From: Betaproteobacteria bacterium | GTDB lineage: Bacteria; Pseudomonadota; Gammaproteobacteria; Burkholderiales; Casimicrobiaceae | Reading direction: 5' to 3' | Length of the DNA: 64,000 nt | NCBI GenBank assembly: GCA_016717855.1 | Contig: JADKEV010000012.1 | Coordinates: 124,001 to 188,000, forward strand | Part shown: piece after piece, positions 10,814 to 19,028 of the stretch | How positions within the stretch are numbered: position 1 is the first letter of the stretch | Layout of the letters: each line of letters starts with the position of its first letter | Position numbers and translations under genes: made by a program | The notes under the pieces: model-generated | What the model saw: only the letters and a program-made list of their open reading frames with translations | Told to the model about the DNA's origin: nothing | The model's database searches: none

Positions 10814-12505
10814 ACCCGCCGCCAGCGCAACGGCCGCCGCCGCGCGCGCCAACCACCCGCTGGCCGGCAAGCCGGCGCCGGCGTCCTTGCTGGTCGACGT
10901 GCCCCGGCTGGTCACCGCGTACTTCGCCGACCGGCCCGACCCGTCGGCGGCGGGCGAGCGCGTCGCGTTCGGCACCTCGGGCCATCGCGGCTCATCGTTC
11001 GACCGCACTTTCAACGAATGGCATGTGCTGGCGATCAGCCAGGCCGTCTGCGAGTACCGCGCGCAGCAGGGCATCGCCGGCCCGCTGTTCCTGGGCGCGG
11101 ACACGCATGCGCTCTCCACGCCGGCAATGGCGACCGCGATCGAAGTGCTGGCCGCGAACGGCGTCGAGATCATGCTGGCCGAAGGCGACGAATACACGCC
11201 CACGCCCGTGATCTCGCATGCGATCCTGGGCTGGAATCGCGGCCGGACCGCGGGCCTGGCCGACGGCATCGTCATCACGCCGTCGCACAATCCGCCCGAG
11301 AGCGGGGGCTACAAGTACAACCCCCGCACGGCGGGCCCGCGGACTCCGCCGCGACCGGCTGGATCGAGGCGCGCGCCAACGCGCTGCTCGCCGCGGACCT
11401 CGCGGGCGTCAGGCGGATCGCACTCGCCCGCGCGCTCGCCGCCGCCACCACGCACCGGCGCGACTACCGCAGCGCGTACATCGCCGACCTCGGCAGCATC
11501 ATCGACATGGCCGCGATCCGCGGGGCGCGGCTGCGGATGGGCGTCGATCCGCTGGGCGGCGCCGGCGTCCATTACTGGGCGGCAATCGCCGAACGCTACA
11601 GCCTCGACCTGACGGTCGTGAGCGAGACGGTCGATCCGACGTTCCGTTTCATGAGCGTCGATTGGGACGGCCGCATCCGTATGGACCCGTCGTCGCAGCA
11701 CGCGATGCAGAGCCTGATCGGGCTCAAGGACCGCTTCGACATCGCGTTCGCCTGCGACACCGATCACGACCGGCATGGGATCGTCACGCGGAGCGCCGGC
11801 TTGCTGCCGCCGAATCACTACCTCGCGGTCGCCATCGATTACCTGTTCCGGCACCGGCCATCGTGGCGCCGCGACGCGGCGATCGGCAAGACCATCGTCA
11901 GCAGCACGATGATCGATCGCCTCGCCGCGCGGCTGGGCCGCCGGCTCTACGAAGTGCCGGTCGGCTTCAAGTGGTTCGTCGACGGCCTGCTCGATGGCTC
12001 GCTCGGCTTCACCGGCGAGGAGAGCGCAGGTGCCGCGTTCCTGCGCCTGGACGGCACGGTGTGGACCACGGACAAGGACGGCATCGTCCCCGCGTTGCTG
12101 TCGGCGGAGATCACCGCGAAGGCGGGTCGCGATCCGGGCGAGATCTATCGCGGGCTGGCCGCCGAGTTCGGCGAGCCCGCCTACGACAGGATCGACAGCC
12201 CGAGCACGCCGGAGCAGAAGAAACTCCTCGCGAAGCTGGCGCCCGCGCAGGTGCATGCGACGGAACTGGCCGGCGAGAAGATCGTGTCCATGCAGGTCAC
12301 GGCGCCCGGCAACGGCGCGGCCATCGGCGGCCTGAAGGTGTCCACCGCGAACGCCTGGTTCGCCGCGCGCCCGTCGGGCACCGAGAACCTGTACAAGCTC
12401 TATGTCGAGAGCTTCAATGGCGGCGACCACCTCCGCCGCGTGATCGCCGACGCGCAGGCGATCGTGGCGGCAGCGCTGCTCGATGCCCATGCCGACCGAG
12501 GCTGA
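10806..12505 (+). CDS. pgm: Phosphoglucomutase (alpha-D-glucose-1-phosphate specific), one frameshift
   Basis: Interconverts glucose-1-phosphate and glucose-6-phosphate, feeding UDP-glucose to the glucan synthase and glucose-6-phosphate to zwf. Visible motifs: FGTSGHRGSS near the N-terminus, the phosphoserine loop ITPSHNPPESGGYKYNP, the metal loop FACDTDHDRHGIVT, FTGEESAGAAFLR and the phosphate-binding RPSGTENLYKLY. The frame changes by -1 at the run of five C at 11321-11325. Adding one C gives YNPPHGGPADS, the normal family sequence, so this looks like a base missing from the assembly rather than a dead gene. Repaired length is about 566 residues, as expected. Overlaps ackA by eight bases and zwf by 23. 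Confidence 0.93.
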
Positions 12506-13937
12506 ACCCTGCATGTGCGTCGTGTTCGGCGCGACCGGGGACCTGATGCGCCGGAAGCTCCTGCCGGCGCTGTACCAGCTCGCCCTGCGCAAGCTGTTGC
12601 CGAAGCAATGCCGGATCCTGGGTGTCGCGCGCGATGCGGCGCTGACCGATGACGCGTACCGCGACTGGGGCCATGGCGCGCTGGCGGACGCGGGCTTCGC
12701 GTCCGGCACCAGGCTCCGGCGCTGGTGCAATGCGGTCCTGCACTACGAGCCGCTGGGCGCGGCCGGCACCGGGGCGTACGGAACGCTGGCGGCGCGGATC
12801 GAGGCCGTCGAGCGCGAACACGGGCTGGCCGGCAACCGGATGCTGTATCTCGCGCTGCCGCCCGGCGCCTTTCCCGGCACGATCGAGGCGCTGGGCGAAG
12901 CCGGCCTGAATCGCAGCCCGGGCTGGACGCGGCTGGTGATCGAGAAACCGTTCGGCCGCGACCTCGCGTCGGCGCAGGAACTCAATGCGCTGGTGCACCG
13001 GCATTTCGGCGAGGAGCAGGTGTACCGGATCGATCACTACCTCGGCAAGGATACCGTGCAGAACCTGCTCGCATTCCGCTTCGGCAATGCCTTGTTCGAG
13101 TCGGCGTGGAACCGCGACCACGTCAGGAGCGTGCAGATCACGGTGGCCGAGGCGTTTGGGGTCGAGGGCAGGGCGGCGTACTACGAGCAGTCCGGCGCGT
13201 TGCGCGACATGGTGCAGAATCACCTGACCCAGTTGCTCACGCTGACCGCGATGGAGGTCCCGGCGGCCTTCGAGGCGGACAGCATCCGCTTCGAAAAGGT
13301 GAAGGTGCTGCGCTCGGTCATGCCACCGGCCGGCGACGCGCTGGTCTTCGGGCAGTACGCCGCCGGCGCGGCGGGCGGCCGCCGGGTGCCCGCCTACCGG
13401 CGCGAGCCCGGCGTCGCGCCGACATCGCAAACCGAGACCTATGTCGCGCTGCGGCTGGCGATCGAGAACTGGCGCTGGCAGGGCGTTCCGTTTTATCTGC
13501 GGACGGGCAAGCGGCTGCCGCAGCGGGTCACGCAGATCATCATCGAGTTCCGCCACCCGCCGGTGGCGCTGTTCCGCTCGCTGCGCGGCTGCAATCCATG
13601 CAGCAACGTGCTCACCATCAACCTGCAGCCGGACGAAGGCTTCGAGCTGTCGTTCGAGGTCAAGTCGCCGGGCGGCGCGTTCACGCTGCAGACCGAGCAC
13701 ATGCGCTTCCGTTATCCGTCGGCGTTCGGCGACTTGTCCGCGGGCTACGACACGCTGCTGCTCGACGTGATGGAGGGCGACCAGATGCTGTTCGTCCACG
13801 CCGAGGAAGCCGAGGCGTCGTGGCGTCTTTACACGCCGCTGCTGCATGATCGCGCGCCCGTTCACAGCTACCGCGCGGGCAGCTGGGGGCCCGCTGCGGC
13901 CGACCAGCTGTTCGCGGCGCGGACAGCCGTTGGATGA
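12483..13937 (+). CDS. zwf: Glucose-6-phosphate 1-dehydrogenase
   Basis: First enzyme of the oxidative pentose phosphate and Entner-Doudoroff routes, oxidising glucose-6-phosphate with NADP+. 484 residues, the usual length. Shows the dinucleotide-binding VVFGATGDLMRRKLLPAL, the substrate motif RLVIEKPFGRDLASAQELN and the active-site YRIDHYLGKDTVQN with the catalytic His. The start overlaps the end of pgm by 23 bases; ATG 12513 is a later alternative. The C-terminal SYRAGSWGPAAADQL is intact. A GTG with an acidic/proline start at 13942 could begin the next gene (pgl would be usual), but it runs into the poly-G tract after about eight codons, so what really follows zwf is unknown. Confidence 0.97.
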   Translation: MPMPTEAEPCMCVVFGATGDLMRRKLLPALYQLALRKLLPKQCRILGVARDAALTDDAYRDWGHGALADAGFASGTRLRRWCNAVLHYEPLGAAGTGAYGTLAARIEAVEREHGLAGNRMLYLALPPGAFPGTIEALGEAGLNRSPGWTRLVIEKPFGRDLASAQELNALVHRHFGEEQVYRIDHYLGKDTVQNLLAFRFGNALFESAWNRDHVRSVQITVAEAFGVEGRAAYYEQSGALRDMVQNHLTQLLTLTAMEVPAAFEADSIRFEKVKVLRSVMPPAGDALVFGQYAAGAAGGRRVPAYRREPGVAPTSQTETYVALRLAIENWRWQGVPFYLRTGKRLPQRVTQIIIEFRHPPVALFRSLRGCNPCSNVLTINLQPDEGFELSFEVKSPGGAFTLQTEHMRFRYPSAFGDLSAGYDTLLLDVMEGDQMLFVHAEEAEASWRLYTPLLHDRAPVHSYRAGSWGPAAADQLFAARTAVG

Positions 13938-13962
13938 CCCGGTGAAGCCGACCGATCCCGGG

Positions 13963-14442
<480 letters not shown>

Positions 14443-14487
14443 CCGCCGCGCCATTCGCGCGGGTGCGCGGTTGTATACTCGCCTGCT

Positions 14488-15381
14488 ATGCGGTTGCGAG
14501 AGTATTTCTCCCTGATACGGCAGGCCGGCAGTGCATGGTCTGACGACGGCGCGCCCACCATGGGCGCGGCGCTGGCGTTCTACAGCGCGTTTTCGATCGC
14601 GCCGTTGCTGATCATCGTGATCGCGGTGGCCGGCGCGGTCTACGGGGTGGACGTGGCACGCGGCGCCGTCGAGGCGCAGCTCAACCAGGCGATGGGGCCC
14701 ACGGCGGCGGCCGCGATCAAGGCATTGCTGACGGGCGCGCAGGGCAAGGCCACCGGCATCATCGCCAGCGTGATCGGCGTGGTGACGCTGCTGATCGGCG
14801 CGACCACCGTGCTGGTCGAACTGCAGTCCGATCTCGACAAGATCTGGAGGGCGCCTCCGCGCGTCGGGAATGGCGTGCTGGTGATGCTGCGCTCCCGCGT
14901 CACGTCGCTGGGGATGATACTGGGCATCGGGTTTCTGCTGCTGGTCTCGCTGGTGCTTACCGGAGCGCTCGCGGTGTTCGGCAAGCAATGGGGTTCGATC
15001 TACCCCGGCATCGCCGCCGCGCTCTATGCCGTCAACTTCCTGCTTTCGCTGGCGGTCATCACCGCGCTGATCGCGATGCTCTACAAGTGGCTGCCCAATG
15101 TGGTGATCGCATGGCGCGACGTCTGGATCGGCGCCCTTACCACCGCGCTCCTGTTCATCGCCGGGCAGACGGCGATCGGCTTCTACCTGACCCGCAGCGC
15201 GATGGGTTCCGCTTTCGGGGCCGCGGGGGCGATGGTCGTGTTGCTGACGTGGCTCTACTACTCGGCCCAGATCTTCCTGTTCGGCGCCGAATTCACGCAT
15301 GCCTACGCGAACCGCTTCGCCCGCGGCTTCAATGCCGATGCCGGTGGTGCAGGTCGGGCAGATGCGGGTGCGCGTGCGTGA
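14488..15381 (+). CDS. YihY/virulence factor BrkB family membrane protein
   Basis: A 297-residue inner-membrane protein with about six helices. It opens MRLREYFSLIRQAGSAWSDD and has the family core GAALAFYSAFSIAPLLIIVIAVAG, then DLDKIWRAPPR after the second helix and VVLLTWLYYSAQIFLFGAEFTHAY near the end, all typical of YihY (UPF0761), once misassigned as RNase BN. Transport or envelope function is unproven. Translation upstream into poly-glycine is an artefact; the true start is ATG 14488. A TATACT box at 14474-14479 sits only nine bases before the ATG and no Shine-Dalgarno is present, so the message may be leaderless. The 3' end overlaps the convergent transporter gene by about 53 bases. 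Confidence 0.92.
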   Translation: MRLREYFSLIRQAGSAWSDDGAPTMGAALAFYSAFSIAPLLIIVIAVAGAVYGVDVARGAVEAQLNQAMGPTAAAAIKALLTGAQGKATGIIASVIGVVTLLIGATTVLVELQSDLDKIWRAPPRVGNGVLVMLRSRVTSLGMILGIGFLLLVSLVLTGALAVFGKQWGSIYPGIAAALYAVNFLLSLAVITALIAMLYKWLPNVVIAWRDVWIGALTTALLFIAGQTAIGFYLTRSAMGSAFGAAGAMVVLLTWLYYSAQIFLFGAEFTHAYANRFARGFNADAGGAGRADAGARA

Positions 15382-16389
15382 GCGGCGCGTGCCGTGCCAG
15401 TGCGCGTGCGGCGCCGGACCTTCGTCACCCGCGTGCTCGTGCTGATGATGCGCGTCGTGCACGTGCCTGTGGTTGTGCGCCTCGGCCTCGTGCACATGGG
15501 CGTGCGCGTGCTGTTCGCTCAGCGCCAGCCACGTCGCCGCCGCCATGAGGAGCAGCGCCAGGACGAAGAGCCCCGTCAGCGGTTCGCCCAGCCCCACCAC
15601 GGCGACTCCCGCGCCGATGAACGGTGCGGTCATGAAGTGCGCGGTGGCGCGGGCGCTGCCCAGGTGCCGCAGCGCATGGATGAACAGCACCAGGCTCACG
15701 CCATAGGCAACGAATCCGAGCAGCAGCGCCGCGGCGAGCACGCCGGCCGGCGGGAAGGCGAGACCCATGGCGAACGCGAGCGCGAGATTGATCGTCCCGG
15801 CAGCCAGGCCCTTGATCATCGCCAACGTCAGCGGATCGCCGGCGGACACCTTGCGCGTCAGGTTGTTGTCGAGGCCCCAGAACAGGCAGGCGCCGGCGAT
15901 CGCCAGCGACTGCGGCGACCAGCCGCCCGCGCCCGGCTGCCACGACAGCAGCGCGCCGCCGGCCGCCATCAGCAGCGATGCCGCCCAGATGCGCCCGCCC
16001 ACCGCCTCGCGGAACAGGACCGCGGCGAGCAGCGTCGTGAGCACGCCCTCGAGATTCAGCAGCAGCGATGCCGCCGCAGCGTCCGCACCGCGCAATCCCC
16101 AGAGCAGCAACACGGGCGCGATCACCCCGCCCGCGGCCACGGCGCCCAGCAGCCATGGCAGGTCACGCCGGGTCAACGGCGCCTCGAGGGCGACCGGGGG
16201 GCCGGCACCCGCGCGCCGCAGCAGGCGCACCGTCAGCAGGCCCAACCCGCTGCCCAGGTACAGCAGCCCGGCGAGGGCGACCGGCGGCAATTCGCCCAAC
16301 AGCAGCTTCGCCAGCGGCGTGCTGACGCCGAAGAGCGCCGCGGCGGCGAGCGCGAGCAGTGCGTAGTGCTGGAGCTTGATGTCGATCAT
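15329..16389 (-). CDS. EamA/DMT-superfamily transporter with His-rich C-terminal tail (one frameshift)
   Basis: A ten-helix drug/metabolite transporter: two EamA repeats (about residues 8-140 and 155-290), beginning MIDIKLQHYALLALAAAALFG. The second repeat ends TWLALSEQHAHAHVHEAEAH and a cytoplasmic or periplasmic tail rich in histidine follows (HNHRHVHDAHHQHEH). The substrate is unknown; the tail suggests metal binding. As given the frame never stops and runs into the poly-G tract. One missing base near 15387 explains this: restoring it gives a tail ending LPDLHHRHRH and a stop at 15329-15331. ATG 16389 is preceded by no strong RBS. Divergent from cbpA. Confidence 0.85.
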
Positions 16390-16513
16390 GGCGAAGAGTC
16401 CGCTTGCACTGCGATTATCCGCGATGCGCGTCCTGATGTTACAGCCAGGCTCCGGAAATTCGCCAGCCGGGGTACCATGATCTCGACCACGAACACGATT
16501 GCCCACCGCAAAC

Positions 16514-17461
16514 ATGAAATACAAAGACTATTACGCCAGCCTCGGCGTCCCCCGCGGCGCCGACGCCGATGCGATCAAGAAGGCGTATCGCAAGCTGGCG
16601 CACAAGTACCATCCGGACGTGTCCCGCGATCCGGAGGGCGAGGAGAAGTTCAAGGAAATCGCCGAGGCCTACGAAACCCTGAAGGACCCGGAGAAGCGCG
16701 CGGCCTACGACCAGCTCGGCACGCAGCGTCCCGGGCAGGACTTCCGGCCGCCGCCGGGCTGGGACACGCAGTTCGGCGGCGCCGGCGCGTCGTTCGACGA
16801 CATCGACCTGGCCGATCTGTTCGCGGGCCTCGCCGGCGCGACGCGGCGGGGGTCCCAGGCGCGGCCCGACATGCCGATCCACGGCCAGGACTACGAAGTC
16901 ACCGCGCACATCACGCTGGAGGATGCGTACAAGGGCTCGCTGCTGGACCTGTCGCTGACCGTGCCCGAATACGATCAGCACGGCGGCGTGCGCCGGGTGC
17001 AGCGCGAGTTCAAGGCACGCATCCCCAGGGGCGCCACCGACGGCCAGCGGCTGCGCCTGCCGGGCCAGGGCGGCAAGGGCCTCAACGGCGGGCCCGCTGG
17101 CGATCTGTACCTGAACATCGCCCTGCATCCGCACTCCCTGTACCGGGTCGACGGGCATAACCTCTATCTCGACCTGCCGCTGACCCCGTGGGAAGCGGCA
17201 TTGGGGGCGACGGTCACCGTCCCGACGCTGGGCGGGCCGGTGAGCCTGAAAGTGCCGCCGGGAACATCGGCGGGGCGCAAATTGCGCATGATGAAGCGCG
17301 GGTTGCCGAAACCGGGGACGGGTGCCGGCGACCTCTTCGCCATTGTCCAGATCGCAGTGCCGACGGTGCTCAGCGAACGCGAGAAGTCGTTGTTCAAGGA
17401 GCTCGCGGGGAACTCCACGTTCAATCCGCGCGGTCATTTCGAACAGGAAGCGAAGACATGA
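16514..17461 (+). CDS. cbpA: Curved DNA-binding protein CbpA (DnaJ-class co-chaperone)
   Basis: A 315-residue J-domain protein. Residues 1-70 form the J domain (MKYKDYYASLGVPRGADADA, with the YHPDVS motif that triggers DnaK ATPase), then a short Gly/Phe-poor linker and the two C-terminal beta domains (RIPRGATDGQRLRLPGQGGKG, LKVPPGTSAGRKLRMMKRG). No zinc finger, so it is CbpA rather than DnaJ. Works with DnaK and, in E. coli, binds curved DNA in stationary phase. ATG 16514 is the natural start (a TTG five codons upstream is in frame). The stop overlaps the ATG of cbpM by four bases (ATGA). Confidence 0.95.
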   Translation: MKYKDYYASLGVPRGADADAIKKAYRKLAHKYHPDVSRDPEGEEKFKEIAEAYETLKDPEKRAAYDQLGTQRPGQDFRPPPGWDTQFGGAGASFDDIDLADLFAGLAGATRRGSQARPDMPIHGQDYEVTAHITLEDAYKGSLLDLSLTVPEYDQHGGVRRVQREFKARIPRGATDGQRLRLPGQGGKGLNGGPAGDLYLNIALHPHSLYRVDGHNLYLDLPLTPWEAALGATVTVPTLGGPVSLKVPPGTSAGRKLRMMKRGLPKPGTGAGDLFAIVQIAVPTVLSEREKSLFKELAGNSTFNPRGHFEQEAKT

Positions 17462-17820
17462 AGACCAAAGTGGAAGAGCCGCCCGAACCGCTGCCGGATC
17501 CGGAGCGCATCGACGCCGTGTGGCTGGAGAAGCAGGGCGACATTTCGGCCGCCGGCCTGGCGGAAGTGTCGGGGTTGTCGCTGGCAGAACTGCGCGAACT
17601 GGTCGCGTACGGGGCGCTGGCCCCGAAAAACCCGGACGAAGCGGAGTGGATGTTCGGCGCGCCATGCGTGGTCACCGTGCGCATCGCGAGCCGCATGCGC
17701 CGCGACTTCGATCTCGACGTCCAGGGGCTGGCGCTCGCGCTGTCTCTGATCGGCCGCATCCACCAGCTGGAAGCGGAACTGCGGCAATTGCGGGTGCTGA
17801 TGCCGCACCGGTCGTACTAG
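17458..17820 (+). CDS. cbpM: Chaperone modulator CbpM
   Basis: A 120-residue partner of CbpA that binds its J domain and inhibits both co-chaperone and DNA-binding activity. Sequence fits the MerR-like CbpM family: an N-terminal helix-turn region (GLAEVSGLSLAELRELVAYG), a Trp-containing strand (EAEWMFGAPCVVTVRIASRM) and a C-terminal coiled helix (LIGRIHQLEAELRQLRVLM). ATGA overlap with cbpA fixes the start and implies translational coupling. No terminator follows directly; the next intrinsic terminator is 257 bases on. Confidence 0.9.
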   Translation: MKTKVEEPPEPLPDPERIDAVWLEKQGDISAAGLAEVSGLSLAELRELVAYGALAPKNPDEAEWMFGAPCVVTVRIASRMRRDFDLDVQGLALALSLIGRIHQLEAELRQLRVLMPHRSY

Positions 17821-17852
17821 CGGTCAATCAAATGCCCGCAACAGCCGGGCAA

Positions 17853-17895
17853 TGTTCGTTGCCGCACAGACGGCCCCGCCCACGCCGCGTACCGT
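17853..17895 (+). promoter_or_regulatory. Dyad-dependent promoter C (upstream of the 17902 transcript)
   Basis: TGTTCG-TTGC-CGCACA at 17853-17868, a full match to the shared dyad, followed after 21 bases by TACCGT (17890-17895). Predicted start at about 17902. The first gene downstream is folE at 18190, but a strong terminator at 18077-18114 lies between, so the direct product would be a ~213-nt RNA. Confidence 0.5.
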
Positions 17896-17901
17896 GCGGG
17901 A

Positions 17902-18114
17902 GTGGAAGCAGGGTCATGCACGACGGCGTGCCGCGCAGGCGGCCACGTTCAGCGCCGTCGGCAGCGGTCCTGTTTCCGGCGCGGGCTTCTCCGCGATTCA
18001 AGACATTGATGTTGATTGCAATACCCGTCCTCCCGAGCAATGCCGAGGATAACTCCTTCTCGCATTGTTCCTTGCTCCCGATCAGGTCCCCAAAAGACTG
18101 ATCGGGATTTTTTT
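17902..18114 (+). ncRNA. Candidate small RNA or attenuated leader upstream of folE
   Basis: The 369-bp gap between cbpM and folE holds a predicted promoter and, near its end, two structured elements. Hairpin 1 (18035-18070) has a 12-bp stem, GAGCAATGC/CGAG pairing with CTCG/CATTGTTC with one bulged C, and an 11-base loop GATAACTCCTT that carries an anti-Shine-Dalgarno-like CUCCUU. Hairpin 2 is the terminator at 18077. The plan (CUCC-type loop hairpin, then terminator) is the same as in the two short RNAs at 28334 and 29004, but here the predicted 5' end is 130 bases further upstream, so the 5' boundary is uncertain. It could instead be a folE leader controlled by termination. A frame MHDGVPRRRPRS... 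(17916-18101) crosses it but ends inside the terminator and looks spurious. Confidence 0.4.
18077..18114 (+). terminator. Intrinsic terminator upstream of folE
   Basis: CCCGATCA (18077-18084) pairs perfectly with TGATCGGG (18099-18106). The loop can extend the stem with GTC/GAC. Seven T residues follow at 18108-18114. It ends the transcript that starts near 17902, or readthrough from cbpM. Confidence 0.85.
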
Positions 18115-18189
18115 CGCTCGGGTTTGTGGTTCAATTGGCCACCCGCGGCCATGGCGGCCGCCCCGCAACTTGACACGAGGATTGCCGCG

Positions 18190-18762
18190 ATGGCCGTGAA
18201 CACGAAAAAGATCGAGAAGCTCGTCCGCCAGTTGCTGGTCGAACTGGGCGAAGACCCCGCCCGCGAAGGGCTCCTGAAGACGCCGCAACGCGTGGCGAAG
18301 TCGATGGAATTTCTCACCTCCGGGAACAGGACGGACCTGGACACGCTGATCAACGACGCGATCTTCACGCAGGAGACCAACAGCATGGTCATCGTGAAGA
18401 ACATCGAGGTCTACAGCATGTGCGAGCACCACATGCTGCCGTTCTTCGGGCGCTGCCACATCGGCTACATCCCCAACGGGCGCGTGTTCGGCGTCTCCAA
18501 GCTCGCGCGCCTGGTCGACATGTACGCGCGGCGCCTGCAGATCCAGGAGGGGCTGACCGAACAGATCTCGCGCGCGATCATGGAAACCATCGATGCGCGG
18601 GGCGTCGGCGTGATGATCGAGGCGCAGCATCTGTGCATGATGATGCGCGGGGTTGAGAAGCAGAATTCGGTGATGATCACCTCGTCGGTCGTCGGGGCGT
18701 TCCGCGAATCCGCGGCGACGCGCGAGGAGTTTCTCGCGCTGATCGGCAGCCGTCCCGCGTAG
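18190..18762 (+). CDS. folE: GTP cyclohydrolase I
   Basis: A 190-residue homodecamer subunit converting GTP to 7,8-dihydroneopterin triphosphate, the entry to folate synthesis. Zinc ligands are present in YSMCEHHMLPF and AQHLCMMMRG. The catalytic core IGYIPNGRVFGVSKLARLVD and the C-terminal SVMITSSVVGAFRES are intact. ATG 18190 is chosen because GAGG lies about ten bases upstream and MAVNTKKIEKLVRQLL matches the usual start; ATG 18151 would add 13 residues. It follows a terminator by 75 bases, so it either has a weak promoter in that gap or depends on readthrough. Confidence 0.97.
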   Translation: MAVNTKKIEKLVRQLLVELGEDPAREGLLKTPQRVAKSMEFLTSGNRTDLDTLINDAIFTQETNSMVIVKNIEVYSMCEHHMLPFFGRCHIGYIPNGRVFGVSKLARLVDMYARRLQIQEGLTEQISRAIMETIDARGVGVMIEAQHLCMMMRGVEKQNSVMITSSVVGAFRESAATREEFLALIGSRPA

Positions 18763-18840
18763 CGGACACCGCGCGGCGCGGCGCGCCGTTAACGCAACCG
18801 CACGGCAGGCCGTTGGTCCGGCAGTCGCACGTCCGCTCAA

Positions 18841-18883
18841 TGTACGCCTCCGCACAGACCCGCCAGCTCTTCCGGCGTATCGT
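18841..18883 (+). promoter_or_regulatory. Dyad-dependent promoter D (upstream of the FecR-type gene)
   Basis: TGTACG-CCTC-CGCACA at 18841-18856 is a full match to the shared dyad. After 21 bases TATCGT stands at 18878-18883. Predicted start is near 18890, which leaves a 139-base leader before ATG 19029. Confidence 0.6.
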
Positions 18884-19028
18884 TTTCTTCCAAATGGCAC
18901 GATGCGCCGGCCTGCGCTGCGGCTGATTCCCTTCACTGCAACACGATCAGGCGCGCGTCCGGCGCATGCACTGCACCGGCGCGGCGCTCCCGCCATCCGC
19001 ATCACGTCGTCCTCAAACAGGGAACATC

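Noticed and set aside
17916..18101. 61-codon frame over the candidate RNA upstream of folE
   Set aside because: It ends inside the terminator stem, has no convincing RBS and is Arg/Pro/Ser-rich without a domain.
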